From Curtobacterium sp. MCSS17_007 (GTDB lineage: Bacteria; Actinomycetota; Actinomycetes; Actinomycetales; Microbacteriaceae), in assembly GCF_003234175.2 (NCBI RefSeq), contig NZ_CP126257.1, positions 2,356,001 to 2,420,000 of the forward strand: a DNA stretch of 64,000 bases, written 5' to 3'. A model generated the notes under the pieces. It ran no database searches and was not told the origin of the DNA. It was given only the letters and a program-made list of their open reading frames with translations. Position 1 is the first letter of the stretch; each line of letters starts with the position of its first letter. Below, piece by piece: positions 1-7,054 of the stretch. Made by a program: the position numbers and the translations under genes.

Positions 1-276
1 CCCGCGCCCGAACCGGGACGGCCGGTAGTCGAGCGCGGCGGCCGCGGCGAGGACGCGTTCCTTCGTCGTCTCGCTGATCCCGTACAGACCGTTCATCGCG
101 CGGGTCACCGTCTGGCGGGACACCCCGGCCGCCGCCGCGACGTCGTGGATCGTCGCGCGGCTCGCCGGGAGGCCGACGGTGCGTGGGGCCCGACGGAGCG
201 ACGCGGGCGCGACCGGACCGGCCCCGCCCGCGTCCTCCGTCGCGTCGGTCCCGGTCAGGCGCGCAGGTCCAGCCAC
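1..276 (-). CDS. LacI-family transcriptional regulator, N-terminal part
   Basis: Only the DNA-binding end lies in the window; the gene runs off the left edge. The reverse-strand reading contains TIHDVAAAAGVSRQTVTRAM followed by NGLYGISETTKERV, the helix-turn-helix and hinge of LacI/GalR repressors. There is no ATG near the helix. The GTG at 276 has GGAG eight bases upstream and is my choice of start; it overlaps the end of the preceding oxidoreductase gene by about 20 bases, so the two are probably cotranscribed and translationally coupled. It is a natural candidate for binding the two CGTGAA-n2-TTCACG palindromes at the head of the operon. The family is certain; the start and the target are inferred. 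Confidence 0.8.
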   Translation of the reverse strand, partial: MAGPARLTGTDATEDAGGAGPVAPASLRRAPRTVGLPASRATIHDVAAAAGVSRQTVTRAMNGLYGISETTKERVLAAAAALDYRPSRFGRG

Positions 277-2303
277 GCCACCTGCTCCGGGCTGAGCTCG
301 ACCGACAGGCCCGTCATCGAGGACCGCGCCTCGGCGATGGTCCGCGGGCCGAACAGCGGGAAGGTCGGGAACGGCTGGTGCAGCACGTACGCCAGCGCGA
401 TCGCGGTCGCCGGGACGCCGTACCGCTCGCCGAGCTCCCGCGCGCGGCGGAGGCGCTCGAAGTTGGCGTCGGAGTAGTAGCAGCGCACGAGCTCGGCGTC
501 GCTCGTGTCCTCCGGGGCGGCACGTCCGGTGAAGAACCCGCGGGCCTGCGACGACCACGGCAGCAGCGGGACCTGGCGTTCCTCGAGCCACCGCTTCGAC
601 GCCGGGTCGGTCGCGTGCTCGCACCCGTCCCACGGCACGTCGTACGCCTCGGCGAGCCCGAAGTGGTTGCTGAGGACCTCGAACCCGTGCCGACCGTTGG
701 CGGCGGCGTACGCGTTGGCCTCGTCGAACCGTGCGGGGGTCCAGTTCGACCCGCCGAACACGCGGATGCGACCGGCGCGTCGGTGCTCGTCGAGCACGTC
801 GACGAACTCGCCCACCGGTACGTCCGGGTTGTCGCGGTGCATCATGTAGACGTCCGCGTGGTCGGTGCCCTGCCGCTCGAGGCTCTCGAGCAGCTGCCGG
901 GTGAGCGACTCGGGATCGCAGTACGGGGTGTGGGCGCCCTTCGTGATCACCACCACCTCGTCGCGGATCCCGCGGTTCTCGATCCACCTGCCGAGCCGCC
1001 CCTCGAGCACACCGCCGCCGTAGATGTACCCGGTGTCGAAGACGTTGCCGCCCTGCTCGACGAACATGTCGAAGAGCGCACTGGCGTGTGCGAGGTCGGG
1101 CTGGTTGTCGACGCCCATCACGAGGCGCGACATCCGCTTGCCGACGCCCGGGACCTCGCCGTACCGCATCGGGGCGTCGTCGCGCACGCGCAGCGGACGA
1201 CCGCTCACCGTCGGGATGTCCGCCGTCTCGGCCTCGAACGGGTAGCGCAGCCCGATCGCCGCGCGCCAGCGGTCGAGGGTCCGGGCGGTGGCCAGCGTCT
1301 CGTCGAGCGTCATCTGTGCGGCCTCGACCCCACCCGAGGCCAGGGCCGCGGTCGTCGCGTCCGCCTCGAGCGCGTACGGCCGGGCCCCCGCGAACGAGAG
1401 CGTGCGCGGGTCGTCGTCGACGGTGTGCACCGTGATGGTCGGGTCGTCGGAGAGCGTCCAGGGATCGGTGAGCACGATCCGTCCGCGGGTGCCGTGCACC
1501 GTCACGGTGTTCTCGTCCTGCACGCGCACACCGGTCCGGACGCTGGCGGTGGTGCCGTCCCGGTAGGTCAGGCGCGCGACCGTCCACTCGTCGACGCCCG
1601 TCGGGCCGAGGGTGCCGGTGGCGGTGAGCTCCACCGGCTCGGCGACGGCCGTGCCCGTGGCGGCCTGGACCACCGCGGCCACCATCGTGACCGGGTAGCC
1701 ACCGACGTCGAGGATGCCGCCACCCGCGGTCCCGACGTCGAACAGGCGCCCGGAGCGCTCGCCGGCGCGGAACGCGAACGAGGCGTCGACGTGGGTGACC
1801 TCGCCGACCGCGCCGTCGCGGACCAGGTCGAGCAGGGCCGCGGTCTGCGGGTGGAAGCGGTACATGTAGGCCTCGACCAGGGGCAGACCCGCCTGGCGCG
1901 CGGCGTCGACGAGCGCCATGGCGGTGCCGTGGTTCGGGGCGAGGGGCTTCTCGCAGAGCACCGCCTTGCCTGCGGAGAGGGCGCGGAGCACGAGGTCGGC
2001 GTGACCGGTGTGCACGGTCGAGACGTACACCGCGTCGACGGCGGCGTCGGCGAGCACCGCGTCGTACGCTCCGGCGCGGACGTCGGCGAAGCCGTGCTCG
2101 GCGGCTTCCCCGGCGAAGGCCTGCGCGCGTTCCGGAGACGAGCTGCCGACGGCCACGAGGGTGCCGGTGCTCGCCGGGAGCTGCGAGAGGAAGCGGCGGG
2201 CGATGCCGCCCGGGCCGAGGACGGCCCAGCCCGGGCCGGCCGTGCCGTCGGCGGCGGGGTCCCCGGAGGGCGTGGGCGAGGGGGTCGCGGTCTGCGCTGA
2301 CAT
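255..2303 (-). CDS. Two-domain oxidoreductase: Gfo/Idh/MocA dehydrogenase fused to aldo-keto reductase
   Basis: 682 residues. Residues 1 to about 350 are a Gfo/Idh/MocA NAD(P)-dependent dehydrogenase, with a Rossmann loop (LGPGGIARRF) and the EKP motif (LCEKPLAPN) that carries the catalytic lysine. From about residue 365 a complete aldo-keto reductase follows, with the usual Asp (FDTG), Tyr (GYIYGGG), Lys (VITKGA) and His (YMMHRD) tetrad. Both families act on sugars or sugar derivatives, so the protein probably does two successive redox steps on a carbohydrate, or interconverts epimers. The start at 2303 was preferred to 2372, which would place the promoter inside the gene. The LacI gene follows directly. 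The substrate cannot be read from the sequence. Confidence 0.88.
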   Translation of the reverse strand: MSAQTATPSPTPSGDPAADGTAGPGWAVLGPGGIARRFLSQLPASTGTLVAVGSSSPERAQAFAGEAAEHGFADVRAGAYDAVLADAAVDAVYVSTVHTGHADLVLRALSAGKAVLCEKPLAPNHGTAMALVDAARQAGLPLVEAYMYRFHPQTAALLDLVRDGAVGEVTHVDASFAFRAGERSGRLFDVGTAGGGILDVGGYPVTMVAAVVQAATGTAVAEPVELTATGTLGPTGVDEWTVARLTYRDGTTASVRTGVRVQDENTVTVHGTRGRIVLTDPWTLSDDPTITVHTVDDDPRTLSFAGARPYALEADATTAALASGGVEAAQMTLDETLATARTLDRWRAAIGLRYPFEAETADIPTVSGRPLRVRDDAPMRYGEVPGVGKRMSRLVMGVDNQPDLAHASALFDMFVEQGGNVFDTGYIYGGGVLEGRLGRWIENRGIRDEVVVITKGAHTPYCDPESLTRQLLESLERQGTDHADVYMMHRDNPDVPVGEFVDVLDEHRRAGRIRVFGGSNWTPARFDEANAYAAANGRHGFEVLSNHFGLAEAYDVPWDGCEHATDPASKRWLEERQVPLLPWSSQARGFFTGRAAPEDTSDAELVRCYYSDANFERLRRARELGERYGVPATAIALAYVLHQPFPTFPLFGPRTIAEARSSMTGLSVELSPEQVAWLDLRA

Positions 2304-2320
2304 GCGGATCCTGTTCGTGT

Positions 2321-2392
2321 CGTGAACCTTCACGGTCACGGTGACGCTAGCCCCGCGGGTGCTGCGCGACAAGGCGTTCGTGAACGTTCACG
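2321..2392 (-). promoter_or_regulatory. Promoter flanked by two matching operator palindromes
   Basis: CGTGAACCTTCACG (2321-2334) and CGTGAACGTTCACG (2379-2392) share the half-sites CGTGAA and TTCACG. Between them, on the reverse strand, lie a plausible -35 (TTGTCG, 2368-2373) and -10 (TAGCGT, 2344-2349) separated by 18 bases. The arrangement fits repression by a LacI-type dimer or tetramer, most simply the regulator encoded at the end of the operon. The distal palindrome is also about 35 bases upstream of the -10 box of the divergent TetR gene, so it could affect both directions. The palindromes are seen directly; the regulator is inferred. Confidence 0.65.
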
Positions 2393-2439
2393 GAACCGAT
2401 CGGTCGTCACGGTCCGGACGGTTCCCTAGACTCGTCCGC

Positions 2440-2994
2440 ATGGCAAGTGCCCGTGACCGTGTCCTGGACAGCTTCGTCGCGATCGTCTGCGAGGAGGGCG
2501 AGCGTCCGGCGACCCTCGACGCCGTCGCCGCACGGGCCGGTGTGTCCAAGGGCGGCCTGCTCTACCACTTCGGTTCGAAGGCCGCGCTCGTCGAGGGGCT
2601 GTGCGAGCGACTCTCGGACCTGTCGGCGATCGACGTCGACCGGATGCGCGAGGCCGAGGACGGCGCCGCGCGGTACTTCGTGCGGAACTGCCTGTACGTC
2701 GGCAGTGAGCTCGACCTGGCCCTGCTCGCGGCCAGTCGGCTGCAGCAGGCCGGGTACGAAGAGGCCGGCCGGACCCTCGACGAGACCGAGAACGCCTGGC
2801 TCGAGACCCTGGTCGACGCGCTCGGTGACGTCCCCACGGCGCAGGCGGTCAAGCTCCTGGGCGACGGGCTCTACCACCAGGCATCGCTCGGGGCGGCGAT
2901 CGCCACCGACCTCCGTCCGAACCGGGGCACGGTCGACATGGACGCCCTGCTCGCGGTCGTCGACCGCCTCATCGCGACCCGACCGGGTGCTTAA
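2440..2994 (+). CDS. TetR/AcrR-family transcriptional regulator
   Basis: 184 residues. The N-terminal helix-turn-helix reads RPATLDAVAARAGVSKGGLL followed by YHFGSKAALVEGL, typical of TetR repressors; the rest is an all-helical ligand-binding domain with no recognisable ligand. The ATG at 2440 is chosen because TAGACT (2427-2432) ends 7 bases before it, which makes a leaderless transcript likely; the longer reading from 2341 would start upstream of this promoter. It is divergent from the sugar oxidoreductase gene and is followed by a small membrane protein gene with its own ribosome binding site. Confidence 0.88.
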   Translation: MASARDRVLDSFVAIVCEEGERPATLDAVAARAGVSKGGLLYHFGSKAALVEGLCERLSDLSAIDVDRMREAEDGAARYFVRNCLYVGSELDLALLAASRLQQAGYEEAGRTLDETENAWLETLVDALGDVPTAQAVKLLGDGLYHQASLGAAIATDLRPNRGTVDMDALLAVVDRLIATRPGA

Positions 2995-3084
2995 CCGACC
3001 GTCCGCGCGACGCGGGTGAACCGGTCCCGGCATTCCTGGGGATAGACTGGTCGCGATCCACCCGCTCGAACCGGAGGTACCACT

Positions 3085-3255
3085 GTGGGCCGCGTCATCG
3101 CCGCTTTCTTCTCGATCCTGCTGCTGCTGGTGTCGATGTACCTGTTCGGGTTCGCGTTCCAGGTGGAGTCGGGCCAGGCGTTCGTCTTCATGGGCGGCCT
3201 GCTCCTCATGACCATCTCGTTCTTCCTGCCGATCCACGTCTTCGGCAAGAAGTAA
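3085..3255 (+). CDS. Small two-helix membrane protein (56 aa)
   Basis: A GTG start preceded by GGAGG (7-base spacing) opens a 56-residue reading frame that is mostly two hydrophobic helices (residues about 4-24 and 34-50), separated by a short polar loop (VESGQA), and ends in GKK. A possible -10 box, TAGACT (3043-3048), lies upstream, and a strong terminator hairpin begins 12 bases after the stop. The ribosome binding site, promoter and terminator make it a convincing gene despite its size. I do not recognise a family; the position suggests a constitutively expressed small inner-membrane protein. Confidence 0.75.
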   Translation: MGRVIAAFFSILLLLVSMYLFGFAFQVESGQAFVFMGGLLLMTISFFLPIHVFGKK

Positions 3256-3266
3256 CCCGCAGCCAC

Positions 3267-3314
3267 ACGACGACGGCCCCGTCCCTCCGCCAGGAGGCAC
3301 GGGGCCGTCGTCGT
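3267..3314 (+). terminator. Intrinsic terminator hairpin
   Basis: Sixteen-base perfect arms (3267-3282 and 3299-3314, ACGACGACGGCCCCGT and its complement) directly after the small membrane protein gene. There is no clear T-run, as is usual in high-GC actinobacteria. Confidence 0.8.
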
Positions 3315-3343
3315 CCGTGCACCGAGCGCCTCGGCCTGGGCGT

Positions 3344-3406
3344 CGAACCACGGAGCCGACATCGAGCCACCCCCCACAGCTGGTTCGATGCCGGTTCCGC
3401 GGCGCG
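3344..3406. repeat. Long imperfect hairpin, copy 1 of the GAACC-ACATCGA family
   Basis: Arms 3344-3369 and 3381-3406 pair with a few, mostly transition, mismatches. The sequence matches the perfect 27-bp hairpin at 18872-18934 (shared elements CGAACCACGG, CCGACATCGA and TGGTTCGATG). It sits between two convergent genes. It may be a decayed copy of a mobile palindromic element or a terminator. Confidence 0.7.
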
Positions 3407-3423
3407 ACCCCACGCGAGCGGCA

Positions 3424-4011
3424 TCAGGCGGACGGCGCCGGTTCCGCTGTCGGACCGGCCCCACGGCCGCTCCGCAGCTGACCGCGCCGAGCGAGGGCGC
3501 CCGCCACACCGGCGGCCAACCCCATCGGCAGCGCCGACCCGGTGACCACGAGGGGATCGCCGTACCCGCCCGACAGGAGGACCGCGACCACGGCGGTCGA
3601 GACGGTCGCGAGCACCGCGGCGGTCAGCGCGGTGCAGGCCACGTGCGCCCGGTCCGAACGCACGCGCCGGAGCCGGAGCCCGACGAGCCACGTCACCGGC
3701 AGCACCAGGACAGCAGCGACGAGGGCCGGGATCGCGGAGAGCACCGGCACCAGGACCACCCACGGGAGGGACGCGGTCGCGTCCGCCACGGTGACGTCAC
3801 CCGGGAAGAGCGCGACGACGAGGCCGACGAGCGTCGGCAGGAGGCTGAGGGCCGGCAGCACGACGACGATCAGCCAGGCGAAGGCGCGTGCTTCGAGTGC
3901 GACCGAGTCGTCGAGGGTCCAGGTACGCCCCGGGGGCCGGGCCGACGACCCGGGTGCTGGCGCGACGGGGAACCCAACGAGGTCGGTCGGTCGCCCCTCG
4001 TCGTCGCTCAT
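3424..4011 (-). CDS. Hypothetical integral membrane protein
   Basis: 195 residues with a polar N-terminal 45 residues and then four hydrophobic segments (around ALEARAFAWLIVVVLPALSL, ASLPWVVLVPVLSAIPALVA, VACTALTAAVLATVSTAVVA and the C-terminal ALPMGLAAGVAGALA). The ATG at 4011 overlaps the stop of the upstream TetR gene by four bases (ATGA), so the two form an operon and this protein is probably what the TetR protein controls or what shares its signal. No family is recognised. Confidence 0.72.
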   Translation of the reverse strand: MSDDEGRPTDLVGFPVAPAPGSSARPPGRTWTLDDSVALEARAFAWLIVVVLPALSLLPTLVGLVVALFPGDVTVADATASLPWVVLVPVLSAIPALVAAVLVLPVTWLVGLRLRRVRSDRAHVACTALTAAVLATVSTAVVAVLLSGGYGDPLVVTGSALPMGLAAGVAGALARRGQLRSGRGAGPTAEPAPSA

Positions 4012-4685
4012 GCGTCCCGCCCGGCGACGATGCCCACGATGCGCACGACGGAACGCCGGAAGGGCCGGACGCGGAGCATCGGCAGCGCGAAGCGCAGGAT
4101 CCCCAGCGCCGCGTCCACCAGGCGGTCGGTCCGGCGCTGACCCGGTGAGTCGTCGTACACCCAGAAGAGCGTGACGAGCAGGTAGGCGGTCCACAGCGCC
4201 CGCGGGAGGTCGGCGTGCAGCTCCTCGGGCACCCGTGTCCGGGCTTCCGAGACCGCGCGCTCGAAGAGTCCGAGGACGACGTCACGTGCAGGGGCCGACT
4301 CCGGGGAGAAGGGGTTGTTCGGTGAGCCCGGAGCGATGGCGGTGGTGAGGAACTGCGGTGCGATCGCGTGCCAGGCCGACAGGTTCGCCAGGCCGGTCCG
4401 GACCACGACACCGACGCGCTCGGTCAGGTCCTCGACGCCGTCGAGCGCGGGGCCGGCGAGGGCGACGTGCTCGTGCTGCACCTCGACGTAGAGCTCCTGG
4501 ACGAGGTGGTCCTTCGTCGGGAAGTGGTAGTAGGCGTTCCCCACCGAGAGTCCCGCTGCAGCAGCGATCCCCCGCATGGTCGTCCCGTCGTAGCCCTGCT
4601 CGCGGAACGACCGCAGCGCCACCTCGCGGAGGCGCCCCCGCGTCCGGTCCCGCTTGCTGCCCGCCGTACCCGCATTTTCGAACAT
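4008..4685 (-). CDS. TetR/AcrR-family transcriptional regulator
   Basis: 225 residues. The TetR helix-turn-helix is clear (MRGIAAAAGLSVGNAYYHFP with TKDHLVQELY). The C-terminal part resembles the TetR regulators whose ligand domain ends with a hydrophobic helix (RALWTAYLLVTLFWVYDDS). The ATG at 4685 sits inside a palindrome (GAACATGTTC); a TTG two codons earlier is possible. The gene is translationally coupled to a membrane protein gene downstream. Autoregulation through the palindrome over its own start is likely but inferred. Confidence 0.88.
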   Translation of the reverse strand: MFENAGTAGSKRDRTRGRLREVALRSFREQGYDGTTMRGIAAAAGLSVGNAYYHFPTKDHLVQELYVEVQHEHVALAGPALDGVEDLTERVGVVVRTGLANLSAWHAIAPQFLTTAIAPGSPNNPFSPESAPARDVVLGLFERAVSEARTRVPEELHADLPRALWTAYLLVTLFWVYDDSPGQRRTDRLVDAALGILRFALPMLRVRPFRRSVVRIVGIVAGRDA

Positions 4686-4694
4686 GTTCAAAAA
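4675..4694 (-). promoter_or_regulatory. Candidate TetR operator over the start codon
   Basis: A perfect 10-bp palindrome GAACATGTTC (4680-4689), flanked by T-rich and A-rich ends, makes a 20-bp near-palindrome covering the start codon of the TetR gene. Placement and symmetry suit an autorepressor site. Confidence 0.5.
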
Positions 4695-4722
4695 CTACAC
4701 CGGGTGCTGACTCCTGTCCACG

Positions 4723-4773
4723 GACGACGAAGCGCCCCGCGCCACGAGTCCGTGGTGCGGGGCGCTGCGTCGT
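4723..4773 (-). terminator. Intrinsic terminator of the riboflavin operon
   Basis: Arms 4723-4740 and 4757-4773 (GACGACGAAGCGCCCCGC against GCGGGGCGCTGCGTCGTC) with one bulge, immediately downstream of ribH. Confidence 0.75.
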
Positions 4774-4777
4774 CCGG

Positions 4778-5257
4778 TCAGGCGAGCTGTCGGAGACTCC
4801 GGAGCGAGACCGCGGTGGCGATCGCCGCGTGCGCGGCCTCGGCGCCCTTGTCCTCCTTCGACCCGGGCAGTCCTGCCCGGTCGATCCCCTGCTGCTCGTC
4901 GTCGAGGGTCAGCACCCCGAAGCCGACGGGCTTGCCGGTCTCGATCGCGACCGTGGTGAGCCCGCTCGTGGCTGCGCTCGACACGTACTCGAAGTGCGGG
5001 GTCCCGCCGCGGATGATCACGCCGAGGGCGACCACCGCGTCGAAGCCTGACTCGAGAGCGGTCTTCGCGACGACCGGCAGCTCGAAGCTGCCCGGTACGG
5101 GGACGACCTGGGCCGTCGCGCCGAGGCGCTCGACCTCGCGCTGTGCCCCGGCGAGGAGGCCCCCGGCGATGGTCTCGTGCCACTGCCCGGTGACGATCGC
5201 CACCCGGACCCCCGTGCCGTCGACGTGGTCGCGCTCCGCGGCTCCTGCTCCGCTCAT
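4778..5257 (-). CDS. ribH: 6,7-dimethyl-8-ribityllumazine synthase
   Basis: 159 residues, the normal length for the family. It condenses 3,4-dihydroxy-2-butanone 4-phosphate with 5-amino-6-ribitylaminouracil. Visible family signatures are VPGSFELP (substrate loop), the proton-transfer histidine in [10 protein letters not shown], and [16 protein letters not shown]. The ATG at 5257 overlaps the ribB stop (ATGA). It is the last gene of the operon, followed by a terminator. Confidence 0.96.
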   Translation of the reverse strand: MSGAGAAERDHVDGTGVRVAIVTGQWHETIAGGLLAGAQREVERLGATAQVVPVPGSFELPVVAKTALESGFDAVVALGVIIRGGTPHFEYVSSAATSGLTTVAIETGKPVGFGVLTLDDEQQGIDRAGLPGSKEDKGAEAAHAAIATAVSLRSLRQLA

Positions 5258-5949
5258 CGTGTCGTTCCTTCCGTGGGCGCGGACGTCGCCGCTGCCCGGT
5301 CGGCCGCGTCGAGCCACTCGACGAGTGCGGCGATGGTGATGACGGGCACGCCCTCGCGCGCCCCGAGTTCGACGAGGGCCGGCAGACGCATCATCTCGCC
5401 GTCCTCGCCGACGATCTCGCAGATCGCCGCGGCGGGACGGAGCCCGGCTGCGGTGACCAGTTCGATCGCGGCTTCGGTGTGCCCGGCGCGCTCACGGACG
5501 CCACCGGGACGTGCCCGCAGCGGGACGACGTGCCCCGGTCGGTGCAGGTCGTCGCGGACCGAGGTCGGGTCGGCGAGCACCCGCAGCGTCCGTGCCCGGT
5601 CGTGCGCGCTGATGCCGGTCGTCACACCGGTGGCGGCGTCGACGGTCACGGTGTAGGCCGTGCCGCGGACGTCCTCGTTCCGGGCGACCATCGGCGGCAG
5701 GTCGAGCGCGTCCGCGATCGCGGCGCTGACGGGGGCGCAGATGAAGCCCGACGAGTGCGCGACCGTCCACGCGACCCACTCCGGCGTCGCGAGCTCCGCG
5801 GCGAGGATCACGTCGCCCTCGTTCTCACGGTGCTCGTCGTCGGCGACGATGACCGGGCGCCCCGCGGCGATCGCGGCGACCGCGTCGTCGATGCTCGACA
5901 GGACCGGGCCGGCCGCCTGCTCGGCGTGCGGGGCCCCGACGGCGGTCAC
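5254..5949 (-). CDS. ribB: 3,4-dihydroxy-2-butanone-4-phosphate synthase (monofunctional)
   Basis: 231 residues. It converts ribulose 5-phosphate to the four-carbon precursor of riboflavin. The acidic metal-binding loop [10 protein letters not shown] is present, as are the downstream [10 protein letters not shown] and GHTEAAIEL motifs. In many actinobacteria this domain is fused to GTP cyclohydrolase II (RibBA); here the protein stops about 20 residues after the RibB domain and no cyclohydrolase signature follows, so the first enzyme of the pathway must be encoded elsewhere. The GTG start overlaps the ribE stop (GTGA). Confidence 0.95.
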   Translation of the reverse strand: MTAVGAPHAEQAAGPVLSSIDDAVAAIAAGRPVIVADDEHRENEGDVILAAELATPEWVAWTVAHSSGFICAPVSAAIADALDLPPMVARNEDVRGTAYTVTVDAATGVTTGISAHDRARTLRVLADPTSVRDDLHRPGHVVPLRARPGGVRERAGHTEAAIELVTAAGLRPAAAICEIVGEDGEMMRLPALVELGAREGVPVITIAALVEWLDAADRAAATSAPTEGTTR

Positions 5950-6587
5950 CGTGCCTCCAGGACGGGCGCCGTCGCGGCGTCGAGCCGCAGCATGCGGCGG
6001 ACGTGCCGTGCGAGGACGTCGGTCTCGATGTTGACCCGGTCACCGGGGACGCGGGCGCCGAGCGTGGTGGCCTCGAGCGTCTCCGGGATCAGGCTCACCT
6101 CGAACCAGGCGTCGGCCGGCGGGGTGTGCTCGGACGAGACGGCGCTGACGGTGAGCGAGACGCCGTCGACCGCGACGGACCCCTTGTCGACCACCAACGG
6201 GCTGAGGTCCGGCGCGAGCGAGAACCGCACGCGCCGCCACCCGTCGCCGTCGGCGGTCTCGAGCACCGTGGCGGTGCCGTCGACGTGCCCCTGCACGATG
6301 TGGCCGCCGAGTCGGTCGCCGACGGAGGCCGCGCGCTCGAGGTTGAGCCGGTCCCCGACGACGAGCGTGCCGTGGGCGCTCATGTCGAGCGTCTGCTTCA
6401 TCACGAACGCGGTGAAGGTCTCGTCGGTCTGCTCCACGACCGTCAGGCAGACGCCGCTCGTGGCGATGGAGTCGCCGTGCCGTGCGTCGGCGACGACCTT
6501 CGGGCCGCGCACGGTGAGCGCGACGGAGTCGCCGTGCTGCTCGACGGCGGTGACGGTGCCGAGTTCCTCGATGATGCCGGTGAACAC
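5946..6587 (-). CDS. ribE: Riboflavin synthase, alpha chain
   Basis: 213 residues. It dismutates two lumazine molecules to riboflavin. The start is the GTG at 6587 (FTGIIEELG is the conserved N-terminus), preceded by a GAGAGGA ribosome binding site. The two internally homologous lumazine-binding halves are visible, each with a (V/I)xGVxLTV motif (SGVCLTVV and VDGVSLTVS); HIVQGHVDG separates them. First gene after the FMN riboswitch. A ribD gene, often first in such operons, is missing. Confidence 0.95.
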   Translation of the reverse strand: MFTGIIEELGTVTAVEQHGDSVALTVRGPKVVADARHGDSIATSGVCLTVVEQTDETFTAFVMKQTLDMSAHGTLVVGDRLNLERAASVGDRLGGHIVQGHVDGTATVLETADGDGWRRVRFSLAPDLSPLVVDKGSVAVDGVSLTVSAVSSEHTPPADAWFEVSLIPETLEATTLGARVPGDRVNIETDVLARHVRRMLRLDAATAPVLEAR

Positions 6588-6677
6588 TGGTGTCCTCTCA
6601 ACGGGACTCCGGGGGTGCTCGACGATCGTCGGCATCGACGGACCGGGCGCACCCGGTCACGGGAGCGTCCTGCCCGC

Positions 6678-6812
6678 CAGCGCTTCCTCCCGTCCGGACT
6701 CTCACCGTCGGTCCCGGAATCCCACCGGGTCAGCATCGGTCGGGTTCGCACCCGTCGTCAGCTCGTGGACTGTCACCACCGGTTCGGACTTGCACCGACC
6801 CCGGAGCGCTTG
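6678..6812 (-). ncRNA. FMN riboswitch (RFN element)
   Basis: On the reverse strand the conserved RFN blocks appear in order: GGGGTCGGTGCAAGTCCG, ACCGGTGGTGACAGTCCACG, GCGAACCCGACC, GGTGGGATTCCGGGACCGA, and GGTGAGAGTCCGGACGGGAG. This is the FMN aptamer that controls riboflavin genes. A TATCGT -10 box (6823-6828) lies just upstream and the ribE ribosome binding site about 90 bases downstream. High flavin should shut off the rib operon. Confidence 0.95.
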
Positions 6813-6822
6813 CGTACCCCGA

Positions 6823-6828
6823 ACGATA
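6823..6828 (-). promoter_or_regulatory. -10 box for the riboflavin operon
   Basis: TATCGT on the reverse strand about 11 bases before the start of the RFN element; a transcription start here would make the riboswitch the 5' end of the messenger. No good -35 is seen. Confidence 0.5.
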
Positions 6829-7054
6829 CCCCACGCCCCCGACCGCCCGTCCGACGGCGTTGCGCCGTGTGACGGCCGTCGGCCCCACGACACGACGGCG
6901 GCAGCGCGAGACGCCGGCGGCACTGCCAGACACCGGCGGATCCGGCGGCGTCTCCCGTGACCGGAGGCGTCTCGGCGGGACACCGGCGTCGGGAGCTCCG
7001 CGCCCGGGAGCGGTCGGCGCGACGCCGACCCCGGGGCGGGAGGGTGTCCCCCGC
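6829..7054. other. Intergenic region with a small hairpin
   Basis: About 225 bases between the riboflavin promoter and the mprF stop. No reading frame with gene-like codon use is seen. An 8-bp hairpin (7012-7019 with 7023-7030, GGTCGGCG/CGCCGACC) may terminate mprF. The rest is GC-rich with repeated CACCGGCG words. Confidence 0.5.
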
